Origin: Lentzea flava
GTDB taxonomy: Bacteria > Actinomycetota > Actinomycetes > Mycobacteriales > Pseudonocardiaceae
Assembly (NCBI RefSeq): GCF_014648475.1
Contig: NZ_BMRE01000012.1
Span: 62,001-126,000 of the forward strand
DNA length: 64,000 nucleotides
Direction: 5' to 3'
In this document: piece after piece, positions 29,835 to 37,667 of the stretch
How the letters are laid out: each line of letters opens with the position of its first letter
Numbering within the stretch: position 1 is the first letter of the stretch
The notes under the pieces: generated by a model
Database searches by the model: none
What the model saw: only the letters and a program-made list of their open reading frames with translations
Told to the model about the DNA's origin: nothing
Made by a program: the position numbers and the translations under genes

Positions 29835-30224
29835 TTATTGGCCGACCGCCTTGGATGCGATCGAATTGATGTAGTCCTCGTACTTGCCCACCTTGTAGGT
29901 GATCAGGTCCATGCACTCCTGCAGCTGCGCCATCTGCTGGCGGACGCGCTCCTGGTGTTCCTTCAGGATGTCGAGGCGCTGCAGTTCGTTGCCGTCGCCC
30001 TGGCGGACGAGCTCGGTGTAGCGGCGGATCTCCGGCACCGGCATCCCGGACATGCGCAGCATGATGCACATGCGCAGCCAGTCGACGTCCTGCTGGGTGT
30101 ACACCCGGCGCCCGCCCGGTCCTCTGTGGACCTGGTTGGCGAGGATGCCCTCCTTCTCGTAGAACCGCAGCGCGTGCACGCTCAGCCCGGTGCGTTCTGC
30201 GACCTGCCCGATGCTCAAGCTCAT
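29835..30224 (-). CDS. MerR-family transcriptional regulator
   Basis: This is a 129-residue short MerR protein: MSLSIGQVAERTGLSVHALRFYEKEGIL helix-turn-helix (residues 1-28), GGRRVYTQQDVDWL wing, then a coiled-coil dimerisation helix from about 75. No Cys residues typical of SoxR or metal sensors stand out in the C-terminal part, so the inducer is open. I use the ATG at 30224; the frame extends to 30281 but would cross the divergent promoter. It faces an aldo/keto reductase gene whose promoter has the MerR-type 19-base spacer. Confidence 0.9.
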   Translation of the reverse strand: MSLSIGQVAERTGLSVHALRFYEKEGILANQVHRGPGGRRVYTQQDVDWLRMCIMLRMSGMPVPEIRRYTELVRQGDGNELQRLDILKEHQERVRQQMAQLQECMDLITYKVGKYEDYINSIASKAVGQ

Positions 30225-30241
30225 GCTCCGAGCATAGGTTC

Positions 30242-30272
30242 TTGACCTAGAGGCGACTCTAGTTCCTAGGTT
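30242..30272 (+). promoter_or_regulatory. MerR-controlled promoter of the aldo/keto reductase
   Basis: TTGACC (30242-30247) and TAGGTT (30267-30272) are 19 bases apart, the stretched spacer that MerR proteins correct when they activate. The spacer holds the dyad CTAGAG-GCGA-CTCTAG (30247-30262). The -10 ends seven bases before the reductase ATG, so the transcript should be leaderless. Confidence 0.8.
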
Positions 30273-30279
30273 TTCCGGC

Positions 30280-31320
30280 ATGACAATGCGTTATCGCGTA
30301 CTCGGGGGAACCGGCATCGAGGTCAGCCACCACTGCCTCGGCGCCATGATGTTCGGCGACGTCGCCAACAAAGACCACGACGAGGGCGTGCGGATCATCC
30401 ACCGCGCACTCGACGCCGGCATCAACTTCGTCGACACCGCCGACATGTACTCGGCAGGGGAGTCCGAGGAGATCGTCGGCAAGGCGTTGAAGGGCCGCAG
30501 GGACGACGTCGTGCTGGCCACGAAGGTGCACTTCCCGCTCACCGAGGGCCGCAACCGCAGCGGCAACTCGCGCCGGTACGTCGTGCGGGCCGTCGAGGAC
30601 AGCCTGCGGCGGCTCGGCACCGACTGGATCGACCTGTACCAGGTGCACCGGCCGGACTACACGACCGACGTCGAGGAAACGCTGTCGGTGCTGACGGATC
30701 TGGTGCGGGAGGGGAAGATCCGCGCGTTCGGCTGCTCGACGTTCCCCGCGGAGGAGATCGTCGAGGCGCACCACGTGGCGATGAACCGCGGGCTGATGCG
30801 GTTCCGCACCGAGCAGCCGCCGTACTCGCTGCTGGCGCGCGGGATCGAGCGGTCGGTGCTGCCGACGTGTCAGCGGCTCGGGATGGGCGTGCTGGTGTGG
30901 AGCCCGCTGGCGAGCGGGTTCCTGTCGGGCAAGCACCGGCGGGGTGCGTCGGCGGAGGCGTTCCGGGCGACGCTGACGCCGGAGCGGTTCGACGAGTCGC
31001 TGCCGGGCAACGCGGCGAAGTTCGACGCCGTGGAGCAGTTCGCGAAGCTCGCCGACGAGATGGGGGTGTCGTTGCCCGCGCTCGCGATCGCGTTCGTGAC
31101 GACGCACCCTGCGGTCACCTCGGCGATCACCGGACCGCGCACGATGGAGCACCTGGAGTCGTTGCTGGAGGGCGCTTCGCTGGTGCTGACCGACGACGTG
31201 CTGGACCGGATCGACGAGATCGTGCCGCCCGGTGTCGACACCTACGACGTGCACGGGTTCTGGAAGCCCGCGTCGCTGCTGGACGTCCACCAGCGACGCA
31301 GGCCCCTCGACCAGCGCTGA
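30280..31320 (+). CDS. Aldo/keto reductase
   Basis: This is a 346-residue NADPH-dependent reductase with GVRIIHRALDAGINFVDTADMYS near 36-58 (catalytic Asp and Tyr), ATKVHFP (Lys) near 87-93, LYQVHRPD (His) near 116-123 and GVLVWSPLASGFLSG near 205-219. It resembles YhdN/Tas-type reductases that act on aldehydes or dicarbonyls. No ribosome site lies before the ATG at 30280, in line with a leaderless start at the MerR-type promoter. Its stop abuts the convergent secreted-protein gene. Confidence 0.9.
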   Translation: MTMRYRVLGGTGIEVSHHCLGAMMFGDVANKDHDEGVRIIHRALDAGINFVDTADMYSAGESEEIVGKALKGRRDDVVLATKVHFPLTEGRNRSGNSRRYVVRAVEDSLRRLGTDWIDLYQVHRPDYTTDVEETLSVLTDLVREGKIRAFGCSTFPAEEIVEAHHVAMNRGLMRFRTEQPPYSLLARGIERSVLPTCQRLGMGVLVWSPLASGFLSGKHRRGASAEAFRATLTPERFDESLPGNAAKFDAVEQFAKLADEMGVSLPALAIAFVTTHPAVTSAITGPRTMEHLESLLEGASLVLTDDVLDRIDEIVPPGVDTYDVHGFWKPASLLDVHQRRRPLDQR

Positions 31321-32442
31321 CTACCAGGCCTGGGTGGTCAGGCCGGTGCCGAGGTAGATCTGGTCGTACCCGTTGCCGTCGTTGTCGTCGGTGTAGACGA
31401 CGGTGATGCGGCCCCACGGATCGACGCCGACGGCGGGCTCGTTCTGCCTGCCGGTGGCGTTCGAGACCGTGAGCTGCCGCGCGGGGCGGCCGGTCGTGGT
31501 GCCGTCGGGGTTGTAGACGTGCGTGTAGACGTCGTCCGCTTCCGCCGTGGTCACCGCGACACCGAGCTGGTCGTCGATGCCGACCTGCGGGTCGGTGCCG
31601 GTGGTCTGGGCGACGGCGCCGCGGGACGCCCCGGCCGCGGTGAAGGACTGCGTGCGGACACCGGACTGCTCCCACGCGACGGCGAGGTCGCCGTTGAAGT
31701 TCGCTGCCACGGCGGGGCGTTTTCCTTGCGCGATCGTGGTTTGCGCCTGCTTCACGCCGCCGGACGGGGTGAGGATCTTGCGGGCGACGGTGGTGTCCGC
31801 CTCCCACACCACGATCGCGTTGCCCGCGGCGCCCATCGCCACCTGGGGCTTGGCGTGGGTGCCGCCCGCGTTGTTGACCTGGGCCTCGTAGGTCTTGGAC
31901 GAGATGGACGCGAACCCGCTCACCCGCACGGTGGGCGGGTTCGTGCCCTGCTTGTCCTCCCACGTGACGGCGAAGCCGCCGGTGTCCGGATCAGCCGCCA
32001 CGCTGGGGAAGTGCTGCTGGCCGTCGGCGCTCGCGTTGGCCGTGCCGGAACCCGAGACGGTGCCGCTGGTGCTGACCGAGCGGACCGCGATGTTGTAGAA
32101 ACCGTTGCCGTCCGGGTCTTCCGACCACACGACGACGGCGGTGCCGCTCTCGTGCAGTGCGACGTCGGGCTGCCAGTGGCGCCAGTTGCCGGTGCCGCCG
32201 TTGCTCAGTTTCTTCTCGTAGAGGGAGGTTCCCTCCTTGTAGAGGCGGATCCAGACGTCGGAGTGGACCGGGTCCTCGGGGTTGGTGGTGTCGCGGTCGT
32301 CCTCCCACACGACGGCGGTGTAGCCGTTGCGGGTGGCCGAGACGGCCGCGTTGTCCTGGTCGCCGGTCGAGTCGCTGTTGACCGTGGACCACGTCATGGG
32401 CGTGGGGGCGAGCAGGAGGCTCGCGATCAGGAGTGTCTTCAC
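31321..32442 (-). CDS. Secreted beta-propeller-like repeat protein
   Basis: This is a 373-residue protein with a short signal sequence (MKTLLIASLLLAPTPMTWS). The rest contains about six repeats with a spaced pattern of VVWEDD, VVWSEDPDGNG, VTWEDKQG, VVWEADT, VAWEQSG and VVYTDDNDGNG, each after a strand like TAV or NAI. This suggests a propeller of the sialidase/Asp-box class. No known enzyme motif was recognised. The ATG overlaps the phoD stop by four bases, so it is probably made together with PhoD. Confidence 0.72.
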   Translation of the reverse strand: MKTLLIASLLLAPTPMTWSTVNSDSTGDQDNAAVSATRNGYTAVVWEDDRDTTNPEDPVHSDVWIRLYKEGTSLYEKKLSNGGTGNWRHWQPDVALHESGTAVVVWSEDPDGNGFYNIAVRSVSTSGTVSGSGTANASADGQQHFPSVAADPDTGGFAVTWEDKQGTNPPTVRVSGFASISSKTYEAQVNNAGGTHAKPQVAMGAAGNAIVVWEADTTVARKILTPSGGVKQAQTTIAQGKRPAVAANFNGDLAVAWEQSGVRTQSFTAAGASRGAVAQTTGTDPQVGIDDQLGVAVTTAEADDVYTHVYNPDGTTTGRPARQLTVSNATGRQNEPAVGVDPWGRITVVYTDDNDGNGYDQIYLGTGLTTQAW

Positions 32443-33953
32443 GGCGCCTGCAATCCGGGGTTGGCCGACTCGATCACGTAGCTGCCGACGGTCTTGACCG
32501 GATAGTCGCGGACGGTGACCTTGTCGACGGCGCGGAAGTCGACGTTCATCTGCGCCGACGTGGTGCGGGTGCGGACGTAGCCGCGCAGGTTCTTGAAGAA
32601 CTTCACGTGCGGGTTGAGCGTCGGGTTGAGGCTGTTGTCCGCCGCGTTGCCGTCACCGCCGGACGTGATCGACGTGGTGACGAGTTCGGTGCCGATGATC
32701 CGGTTCTGCGTGCCGTAGTTCTGCATGAGGTTCGCGGCCCAGCTGCGGTGCACGTCGCCGGTGAGGACGACGGTGCCCTTGTTGCCGCTCGCGTCCCAGG
32801 CGTTCTGGATGCGGGTGCGGTTGGCGGTGTAGCCGTCCCAGGCGTCCATGCTCTTCGCGCCGTCCGCGCTCGCGAGCCGTTGGGCGAAGAACACCTGCTG
32901 GCCCAGGAAGTCCCAGGTGCCGAGCTTCTGGCGGAGGCCGTCGATCAGCCAGGTCTCCTGCGAGGTGCCGGTGATCGTGCGTGCGGGGTCGTCGGCTTCG
33001 GGGCAGACCTTCGTGCCGTCGCCGCACGCCTGGTCCATGCGGTACTGGCGGGTGTCGAGCATGTGGAACGTGGCGAGGCTGCCCCAGCGGACCCTGCGGT
33101 GCAGCAGCATGTTCTCCGCGCTCGGGGCCTGGGCGCTGCGCAGCGGCATGTGCTCGTAGTAGGCCTTGTACGCGGCCGCGCGGCGGGCCTTGAAGTCACC
33201 GGCGGGGCTCGTGTCGTTGCGGACCAGGTTGGCGTAGTTGTTCTCGACCTCGTGGTCGTCCCAGACGACCAGCCAGGGCGCGGTGGCGTGCGCGGCCTGC
33301 AGGTCCGGGTCGGTCTTGTACTGGGCGTGGCGGACCCGGTAGTTGGCCAGCGTGCTGATCTCGGCGGCGGGTGCGAACTGGCGGACCTTCGTGGTCGTGG
33401 CCGCGCCCTCGTAGATGTAGTCGCCGAGGTGCAGGATCAGGTCCGGGTGTTCCTCGGCCATCCGGCGGTACGCGGTGAAGTAGCCCTCCTCGTAGTGCGA
33501 GCACGAGGCGAAGAGCATGGTGAGTTCGGGGGAGGTGCCCACGGCCGGCGCGGTGAGGGCGCGGCCGGCGGGGGAGATGTGGCCGCCGGTGCGGAAGCGG
33601 TACCAGTACTCGCGGCCGGGTTCGAGGCCGGTGAGGGTGACGTGGACGGAGTGGGCGCTCGCCTGCGTCGTCGTGAAGGTGCCGGTGCGGGCGATGCTCG
33701 TGAAGCGTTCGTCGGTGGCGACCTGCCATTCGACGGCGGTGTTGGTGTTCGGCATGCCGCCGAGACCGTCGGCGTTCAGGGGGTTCGGGGCGAGGCGGGT
33801 CCAGATCACGAACCCGTCGGCTGCCGGTTCGCCGGACGCGACGCCGAGGGTGAAGGGATAGCCGATGGCGTTGGCCAGACGCGGGATGAGCACTCCGGCG
33901 CTCGCTCCCGCGAGGCCGCCCACGATGAAGGTACGTCTCCGTAACGTGGTCAT
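32439..33953 (-). CDS. phoD: Alkaline phosphatase D / phosphodiesterase
   Basis: This is a 504-residue exported enzyme. The Tat signal RRRTFIVGGLAG at residues 5-16 fits the metal-loaded PhoD family. An N-terminal fibronectin-like PhoD domain precedes a metallophosphoesterase domain with FASCSHYEEGYF, LHLGDYIYEG near 175-184, VVWDDHEVENNY near 228-239 and VLTGDVHRSWAAN near 394-406. It releases phosphate from esters outside the cell. I looked for PhoP direct repeats upstream and found none convincing. The downstream propeller gene overlaps its stop. Confidence 0.92.
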   Translation of the reverse strand: MTTLRRRTFIVGGLAGASAGVLIPRLANAIGYPFTLGVASGEPAADGFVIWTRLAPNPLNADGLGGMPNTNTAVEWQVATDERFTSIARTGTFTTTQASAHSVHVTLTGLEPGREYWYRFRTGGHISPAGRALTAPAVGTSPELTMLFASCSHYEEGYFTAYRRMAEEHPDLILHLGDYIYEGAATTTKVRQFAPAAEISTLANYRVRHAQYKTDPDLQAAHATAPWLVVWDDHEVENNYANLVRNDTSPAGDFKARRAAAYKAYYEHMPLRSAQAPSAENMLLHRRVRWGSLATFHMLDTRQYRMDQACGDGTKVCPEADDPARTITGTSQETWLIDGLRQKLGTWDFLGQQVFFAQRLASADGAKSMDAWDGYTANRTRIQNAWDASGNKGTVVLTGDVHRSWAANLMQNYGTQNRIIGTELVTTSITSGGDGNAADNSLNPTLNPHVKFFKNLRGYVRTRTTSAQMNVDFRAVDKVTVRDYPVKTVGSYVIESANPGLQAP

Positions 33954-33964
33954 GACCGGCAGGC

Positions 33965-34483
33965 TTACCGAACGCGAGTAAAGGTCCGCCTAACGCTGTG
34001 CGGCTTCAAAGTGGTTTCCCACCAGGAAAATGCCGCGTGGTCGTCGTGGTGGATGTCGAACGCGTCGGCGAGGAGCTCGGCCGCGCACAGCGGGATCCCG
34101 GTGTCCCGCACGGCCCGGTAGAGCAGTGCGACGTGCTCGCGGGACCAGGAGTCGAGGCGCAGGCCGGGTAATCGATCGGCTTCGCAGCACGGTTGGGCGC
34201 ACACGACGATGTCGAACCACTCGTCGTCGTGGTCGTTGAACGGGACCGTGACGCCGAAGCGGTCGGGCTGCAACGCGGTCACGGTGCTGTGCCGCGTCTC
34301 GTAGTGCAGCGGGTACGGCAGGGCGGCCAGCCGGCGGGCGGCGTGCAGGTCCGGGCCTCGCAGCGGCACGGGATCGTGGTGCGCGCCGTGGTCGAGGACG
34401 ACGACTTCCCACGCGCTGCGGGTCAGCCTGAGCGCGGTCGCGAGGCCGGCGATTCCGGCGCCCACCACGAGTGCTGTGGCCAT
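33965..34483 (-). CDS. Shortened FAD/NAD(P)-binding oxidoreductase
   Basis: This is a 172-residue protein. It begins with VVGAGIAGLATALRLTRS, a clean dinucleotide-binding motif, and later has WFDIVVCAQ like the end of the FAD domain of aromatic hydroxylases. Full-length relatives have 380-500 residues, so most of the enzyme is missing here, yet the frame is intact and no decayed remainder follows. Either it is an internally deleted remnant or a minimal Rossmann protein. It is divergent from a MarR-type gene, with a perfect palindrome between. Confidence 0.6.
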   Translation of the reverse strand: MATALVVGAGIAGLATALRLTRSAWEVVVLDHGAHHDPVPLRGPDLHAARRLAALPYPLHYETRHSTVTALQPDRFGVTVPFNDHDDEWFDIVVCAQPCCEADRLPGLRLDSWSREHVALLYRAVRDTGIPLCAAELLADAFDIHHDDHAAFSWWETTLKPHSVRRTFTRVR

Positions 34484-34521
34484 GTCCAGCCCCTTCCCCC
34501 TAGGATCGAGGCTAGCGAACG

Positions 34522-34537
34522 TTCAGAAATTTCTGAA
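34522..34537. promoter_or_regulatory. Perfect 16-bp palindrome at the MarR-type gene
   Basis: TTCAGAAATTTCTGAA is a complete 16-base palindrome in the 70-base gap between the shortened flavoprotein gene and the MarR/GbsR regulator. Size and symmetry match MarR-family operators. It lies 16 bases before the regulator start and 38 bases before the divergent one. Confidence 0.75.
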
Positions 34538-34553
34538 GACAGATGGGTTCGGT

Positions 34554-35036
34554 GTGACGGGCGAGACAGATCGCAAGCAGGCTGCGGAACACCTGGCGCT
34601 CACCCTGGTCGGAGCGGGGATGCAGCGGATGGCGGCGCGGGTGCTGGCGGCGTTCCTGTTCACCGACGCACCGTCGCTGACGGCGGGCGATCTGAGCGAG
34701 GAGCTGGGCGCGAGCGCGGGATCCGTGTCGGGTGCCATCAAGATGGTCATGCAGATGGGGCTGATCGAACGAGCCCCTGCGCCGGGCAGCCGCCGTGAGC
34801 ACTACCGGATGCGCGACCGTGCGTGGACCACGCTCTACGGCAGGCAGCACGCCCCGATCGACGACATCCTGTCCGCCGTCGCGCACGGCGTCGAGACCGT
34901 CGGGCCGGGGCCTGCCCGTGAGCGGCTGATCTACATGCGGGACTTCTACGAGTTCCTGCTGAGCGAGGTGCCGACGCTCATCGAGCGTTTTGAGGCTCAG
35001 CGTTCTGGGCAGCACCGTGGAGAATCCCGCCCATGA
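34554..35036 (+). CDS. MarR/GbsR-family transcriptional regulator
   Basis: This is a 160-residue regulator. The winged helix spans about 20-90: AARVLAAFLFTDAPSLTAGDL, then SGAIKMVMQMGLIERAPAPGSRREHYRM. The final 60 residues are helical for dimerisation. The GbsR subtype is inferred from the pattern of a long C-terminal helix. An upstream ATG at 34476 would run through the operator; I favour the GTG at 34554. The gene overlaps the convergent TetR gene by 59 bases. Confidence 0.83.
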   Translation: MTGETDRKQAAEHLALTLVGAGMQRMAARVLAAFLFTDAPSLTAGDLSEELGASAGSVSGAIKMVMQMGLIERAPAPGSRREHYRMRDRAWTTLYGRQHAPIDDILSAVAHGVETVGPGPARERLIYMRDFYEFLLSEVPTLIERFEAQRSGQHRGESRP

Positions 35037-35523
35037 TCAGGTCCAGCATGCGCTTGGCCTGATCGGCGTCGCCGTTCTGGCTGACGGCGACGAGCATCGT
35101 CATGACGTCGAGCGGCTCGACCTTCGCGCCGAGCGGGGTGAGCAGCTGCTCCAGCGCCTGCGCCATCTTGGCGCGGCTGTGTTCGAACGGGTTCACGCCG
35201 AGGGCGATGACGGCCTGCAGCGCGTCCTTGAGGTCGCGTTTCGTCGCCAGGTAGGCGATGAAGCGGTCCATCCACTCCCGCAGCGCCGCCTCCGGGCCGA
35301 GGGTCTCGAGCAGTTCGGGTGCCGCGTCGCAGAGCTTCTCGAGCTCGGTGCGGTAAACGGCTTCGATCAGCGCTTCGCGGGTGGGGAAGTGCCGGTAGAG
35401 CGTGCCGATGCCGACGCCCGCCTTCTTGGCGATGGCGCCCAGCGTCACGTCCTTCTCGTGGGTGAACGCGTCCAGCGCCACCTCGAGCAGCAATCCGCGG
35501 TTGCGGACGGCGTCAGCACGCAC
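34978..35523 (-). CDS. TetR-family transcriptional regulator
   Basis: This is a 181-residue regulator: helix-turn-helix in VTLGAIAKKAGVGIGTLYRHFPTREALIEAVY (about 26-57), then the helical ligand domain with DVMTMLVAVSQNGDADQAKRML, a feature of one SDR-linked TetR group. It is divergent from two SDR genes, and two matching palindromes occupy the gap, so it most likely represses them and itself. Confidence 0.9.
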   Translation of the reverse strand: MRADAVRNRGLLLEVALDAFTHEKDVTLGAIAKKAGVGIGTLYRHFPTREALIEAVYRTELEKLCDAAPELLETLGPEAALREWMDRFIAYLATKRDLKDALQAVIALGVNPFEHSRAKMAQALEQLLTPLGAKVEPLDVMTMLVAVSQNGDADQAKRMLDLIMGGILHGAAQNAEPQNAR

Positions 35524-35553
35524 TCGTCACTCCTATGGGGTACGTCACTTGCT

Positions 35554-35606
35554 AACCGGAGGCTCCTCCGTTTAGTGTGGAACTCGAACCGGAGGAACCT
35601 CCGTTT
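35554..35606. promoter_or_regulatory. Tandem TetR operators before the SDR pair
   Basis: Two 20-base sites, AACCGGAGGCTCCTCCGTTT (35554-35573) and AACCGGAGGAACCTCCGTTT (35587-35606), differ only in the central two bases. Each is a dyad, and they lie 33 bases apart, three helical turns. A possible promoter TTGCTA (35549) with TTAGTG (35572) places the first site in its spacer. Confidence 0.8.
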
Positions 35607-35635
35607 CAGTGTACGACACAGGTTGGGGAAATCGG

Positions 35636-36586
35636 ATGAGTGAGCGCATCACCACGCCGTTCGGCTTCGAGACCACCGCGCTGGAGGTCGTCGAGGGCGT
35701 CGACCTCTCGGGCCGTCGCGCCGTGGTCACCGGTGGGTCGTCGGGCATCGGCGTCGAGACGGTGCGGGCTCTGGCCGCCGCGGGCGCCGAGGTCACCATC
35801 GCGGCGCGGAACCTCGAAGCGGGCAGGAAGGTCGCCTCTGAGCTGTCCGCGGCCACGGGCAACCAGCGGATCTTCGTCGCTCCGCTGGAGCTGGCCTCGC
35901 AGGAGTCGGTGAAGGAGTTCGTCCGCAACTGGGACGGCCCGCTGCACCTGCTGATCAACAACGCGGGTGTCATGGCGACCCCGCTGACCCGTACGCCGGA
36001 GGGCTGGGAGCTCCAGTTCGCCACGAACCACTTCGGCCACTTCACGCTGACGCTGGGCCTGTTCGGTGCGCTGCGCGCCGAGGGCGCCCGCGTCGTGAAC
36101 GTCAGCTCGTCCGCGCACCTGGCGAGCCCGGTGGTGTTCGACGACATCCACTTCGAACGCCGCGAGTACGACCGCTGGCAGGCCTACGGCCAGTCGAAGA
36201 CGGCGAACGTCCTGTTCGGCGTCGAGGCCGGCAAGCGCTGGGCCTCCGAGGGCATCACGATGAACGCGCTGATGCCCGGCGTCATCATGACGGCGCTGCA
36301 GCGGCACGTCACGCCGGAGGAGCTGCAGGAGCGCATCCGGCTGCGCGGCGGCGACAAGCCGTTGCAGCTCAAGACTCCCGGGCAGGGCGCGGCCACCACG
36401 CTGGTGCTCGCCGTCTCGCCGCTGGTCGAGGGCCGTTCCGGCCTCTACTTCGAAGACTGCAACGAGGCGCTGCCGAACACCGGCGGCATGTCGGGCGGCC
36501 TCGCCGCCTACGCACACGACCCGGAGGCCGCGGCCCAGCTGTGGAAGGTCTCCGAAGAGACGCTCGAGATCGGGGAACAGGCATGA
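35636..36586 (+). CDS. SDR oxidoreductase, first of a tandem pair
   Basis: This is a 316-residue short-chain dehydrogenase related to retinol-dehydrogenase/WWOX-like SDRs. TGGSSGIGVETVRAL (residues 33-47) binds the cofactor, NNAGVMATPL follows, VVNVSSSAH holds the catalytic Ser, and YGQSKTAN the Tyr and Lys. TNHFGHFTLT is characteristic. Its last four bases overlap the start of a second copy. The TetR protein across the gap probably controls it. Substrate unknown. Confidence 0.9.
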   Translation: MSERITTPFGFETTALEVVEGVDLSGRRAVVTGGSSGIGVETVRALAAAGAEVTIAARNLEAGRKVASELSAATGNQRIFVAPLELASQESVKEFVRNWDGPLHLLINNAGVMATPLTRTPEGWELQFATNHFGHFTLTLGLFGALRAEGARVVNVSSSAHLASPVVFDDIHFERREYDRWQAYGQSKTANVLFGVEAGKRWASEGITMNALMPGVIMTALQRHVTPEELQERIRLRGGDKPLQLKTPGQGAATTLVLAVSPLVEGRSGLYFEDCNEALPNTGGMSGGLAAYAHDPEAAAQLWKVSEETLEIGEQA

Positions 36587-37512
36587 TCACCACCGGCGAC
36601 GGCTTCGAGACCACCGCGCTGGAGGTGGTGGAGGGCGTCGACCTCTCCGGCCGCCGCGCCATCGTCACCGGCGGTGCCTCGGGCATCGGCGTGGAGACCG
36701 TCCGCGCACTCGCCACCGCGGGCGCCGAGGTCACCATCGCGGCGCGCGACGTCGACGCGGGCCAGCGCGTGGCGTCCTCGCTGATGTCCGCCACGGGCAA
36801 CAAGAAGATCTCGGTCGCCCGCCTCGACCTGGCGTCGCAGGAGTCGGTGAAGGCGTTCGCGCGCAACTGGGACGGCCCGCTGCACCTGCTGATCAACAAC
36901 GCGGGTGTCATGGCGACCCCGCTGACGCGTACGCCGGAGGGCTGGGAGCTCCAGTTCGCCACCAACCACTTCGGCCACTTCACGCTGACGCTGGGCCTGT
37001 TCAACTCGCTGCGCGCCGAGGGCGCCCGCGTGGTGAACGTGAGCTCGTCCGCGCACCTGATGGGCGACGTCGTGTTCGAGGACCTCCACTACGAGCACCG
37101 CGAGTACGACCGCTGGCAGGCCTACGGCCAGTCGAAGACGGCGAACATCCTGTTCGGCGTCGAGGCGGGCAAGCGCTGGGCGTCCGAGGGCATCACGATG
37201 AACGCCCTCATGCCGGGCAGCATCGCCACGAACCTGCAGCGCCACCTCACCCCCGAAGAGCTGCAGGAGCGCATCCGCCTGAGCGGCGCCGCCACCACGC
37301 GCCGCGTGAAGACCCCGGAGCAGGGCGCCGCCACCACGCTGGTCGTGGCCACCTCGCCACTGCTGGAAGGCCTGTCCGGCAAGTACTTCGAGGACTGCAA
37401 CGAGGCCCAGCCGCACACCGGCGGCGTGCTCTCCGGCGTGGCTGCCTACGCGCAGGACCCTGAGGCCGCGGCCCAGCTGTGGAAGGTCTCGGAGGAGACC
37501 CTGGGCTTCTGA
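36583..37512 (+). CDS. SDR oxidoreductase, second of a tandem pair
   Basis: This is a 309-residue protein that is very close to the previous gene over its whole length: both share FETTALEVVEGVDLSGRRA, the 20-odd residues after NWDGPLHLL, and the ending EAAAQLWKVSEETL. All catalytic residues (Ser, Tyr, Lys) are retained. The central substrate-side stretch after LQERIRL differs most. The ATGA overlap makes a two-gene operon that arose by tandem duplication. Confidence 0.9.
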   Translation: MITTGDGFETTALEVVEGVDLSGRRAIVTGGASGIGVETVRALATAGAEVTIAARDVDAGQRVASSLMSATGNKKISVARLDLASQESVKAFARNWDGPLHLLINNAGVMATPLTRTPEGWELQFATNHFGHFTLTLGLFNSLRAEGARVVNVSSSAHLMGDVVFEDLHYEHREYDRWQAYGQSKTANILFGVEAGKRWASEGITMNALMPGSIATNLQRHLTPEELQERIRLSGAATTRRVKTPEQGAATTLVVATSPLLEGLSGKYFEDCNEAQPHTGGVLSGVAAYAQDPEAAAQLWKVSEETLGF

Positions 37513-37514
37513 CG

Positions 37515-37559
37515 CCGAGGCTCACGCCCGTGTCGGGCGCGACGACCACGAGCCTTCGG
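37515..37559 (+). terminator. Hairpin after the SDR pair
   Basis: CCGAGGCTC (37515-37523) pairs with GAGCCTTCGG (37550-37559) with one extra base, and an inner hairpin CGCCCG-TGT-CGGGCG (37525-37539) stacks inside. It starts two bases beyond the SDR stop and precedes the chitinase operator. Confidence 0.65.
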
Positions 37560-37602
37560 GTGGGTGAGGCCGTGCTCGGTTCGTGCCACCACCAGTTCCG
37601 CT

Positions 37603-37618
37603 AGAGGTCTGGACCATT
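37603..37618 (+). promoter_or_regulatory. DasR-responsive element (dre) upstream of chitinase 2
   Basis: AGAGGTCTGGACCATT resembles the DasR consensus ACTGGTCTAGACCACT at 12 of 16 positions and keeps the GGTC-GACC core. It lies 49 bases before the start codon, almost the same place as in the other chitinase gene of this window. Confidence 0.65.
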
Positions 37619-37667
37619 TCATGCTTCAATGACAGCGGGTCGCCGCCTGAACGCGAAAGGTGAGCGA

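Noticed and set aside
33954..34010. PhoP (PHO box) direct repeats before phoD
   Set aside because: I found no two 11-base units matching the GTTCACC-type pattern.
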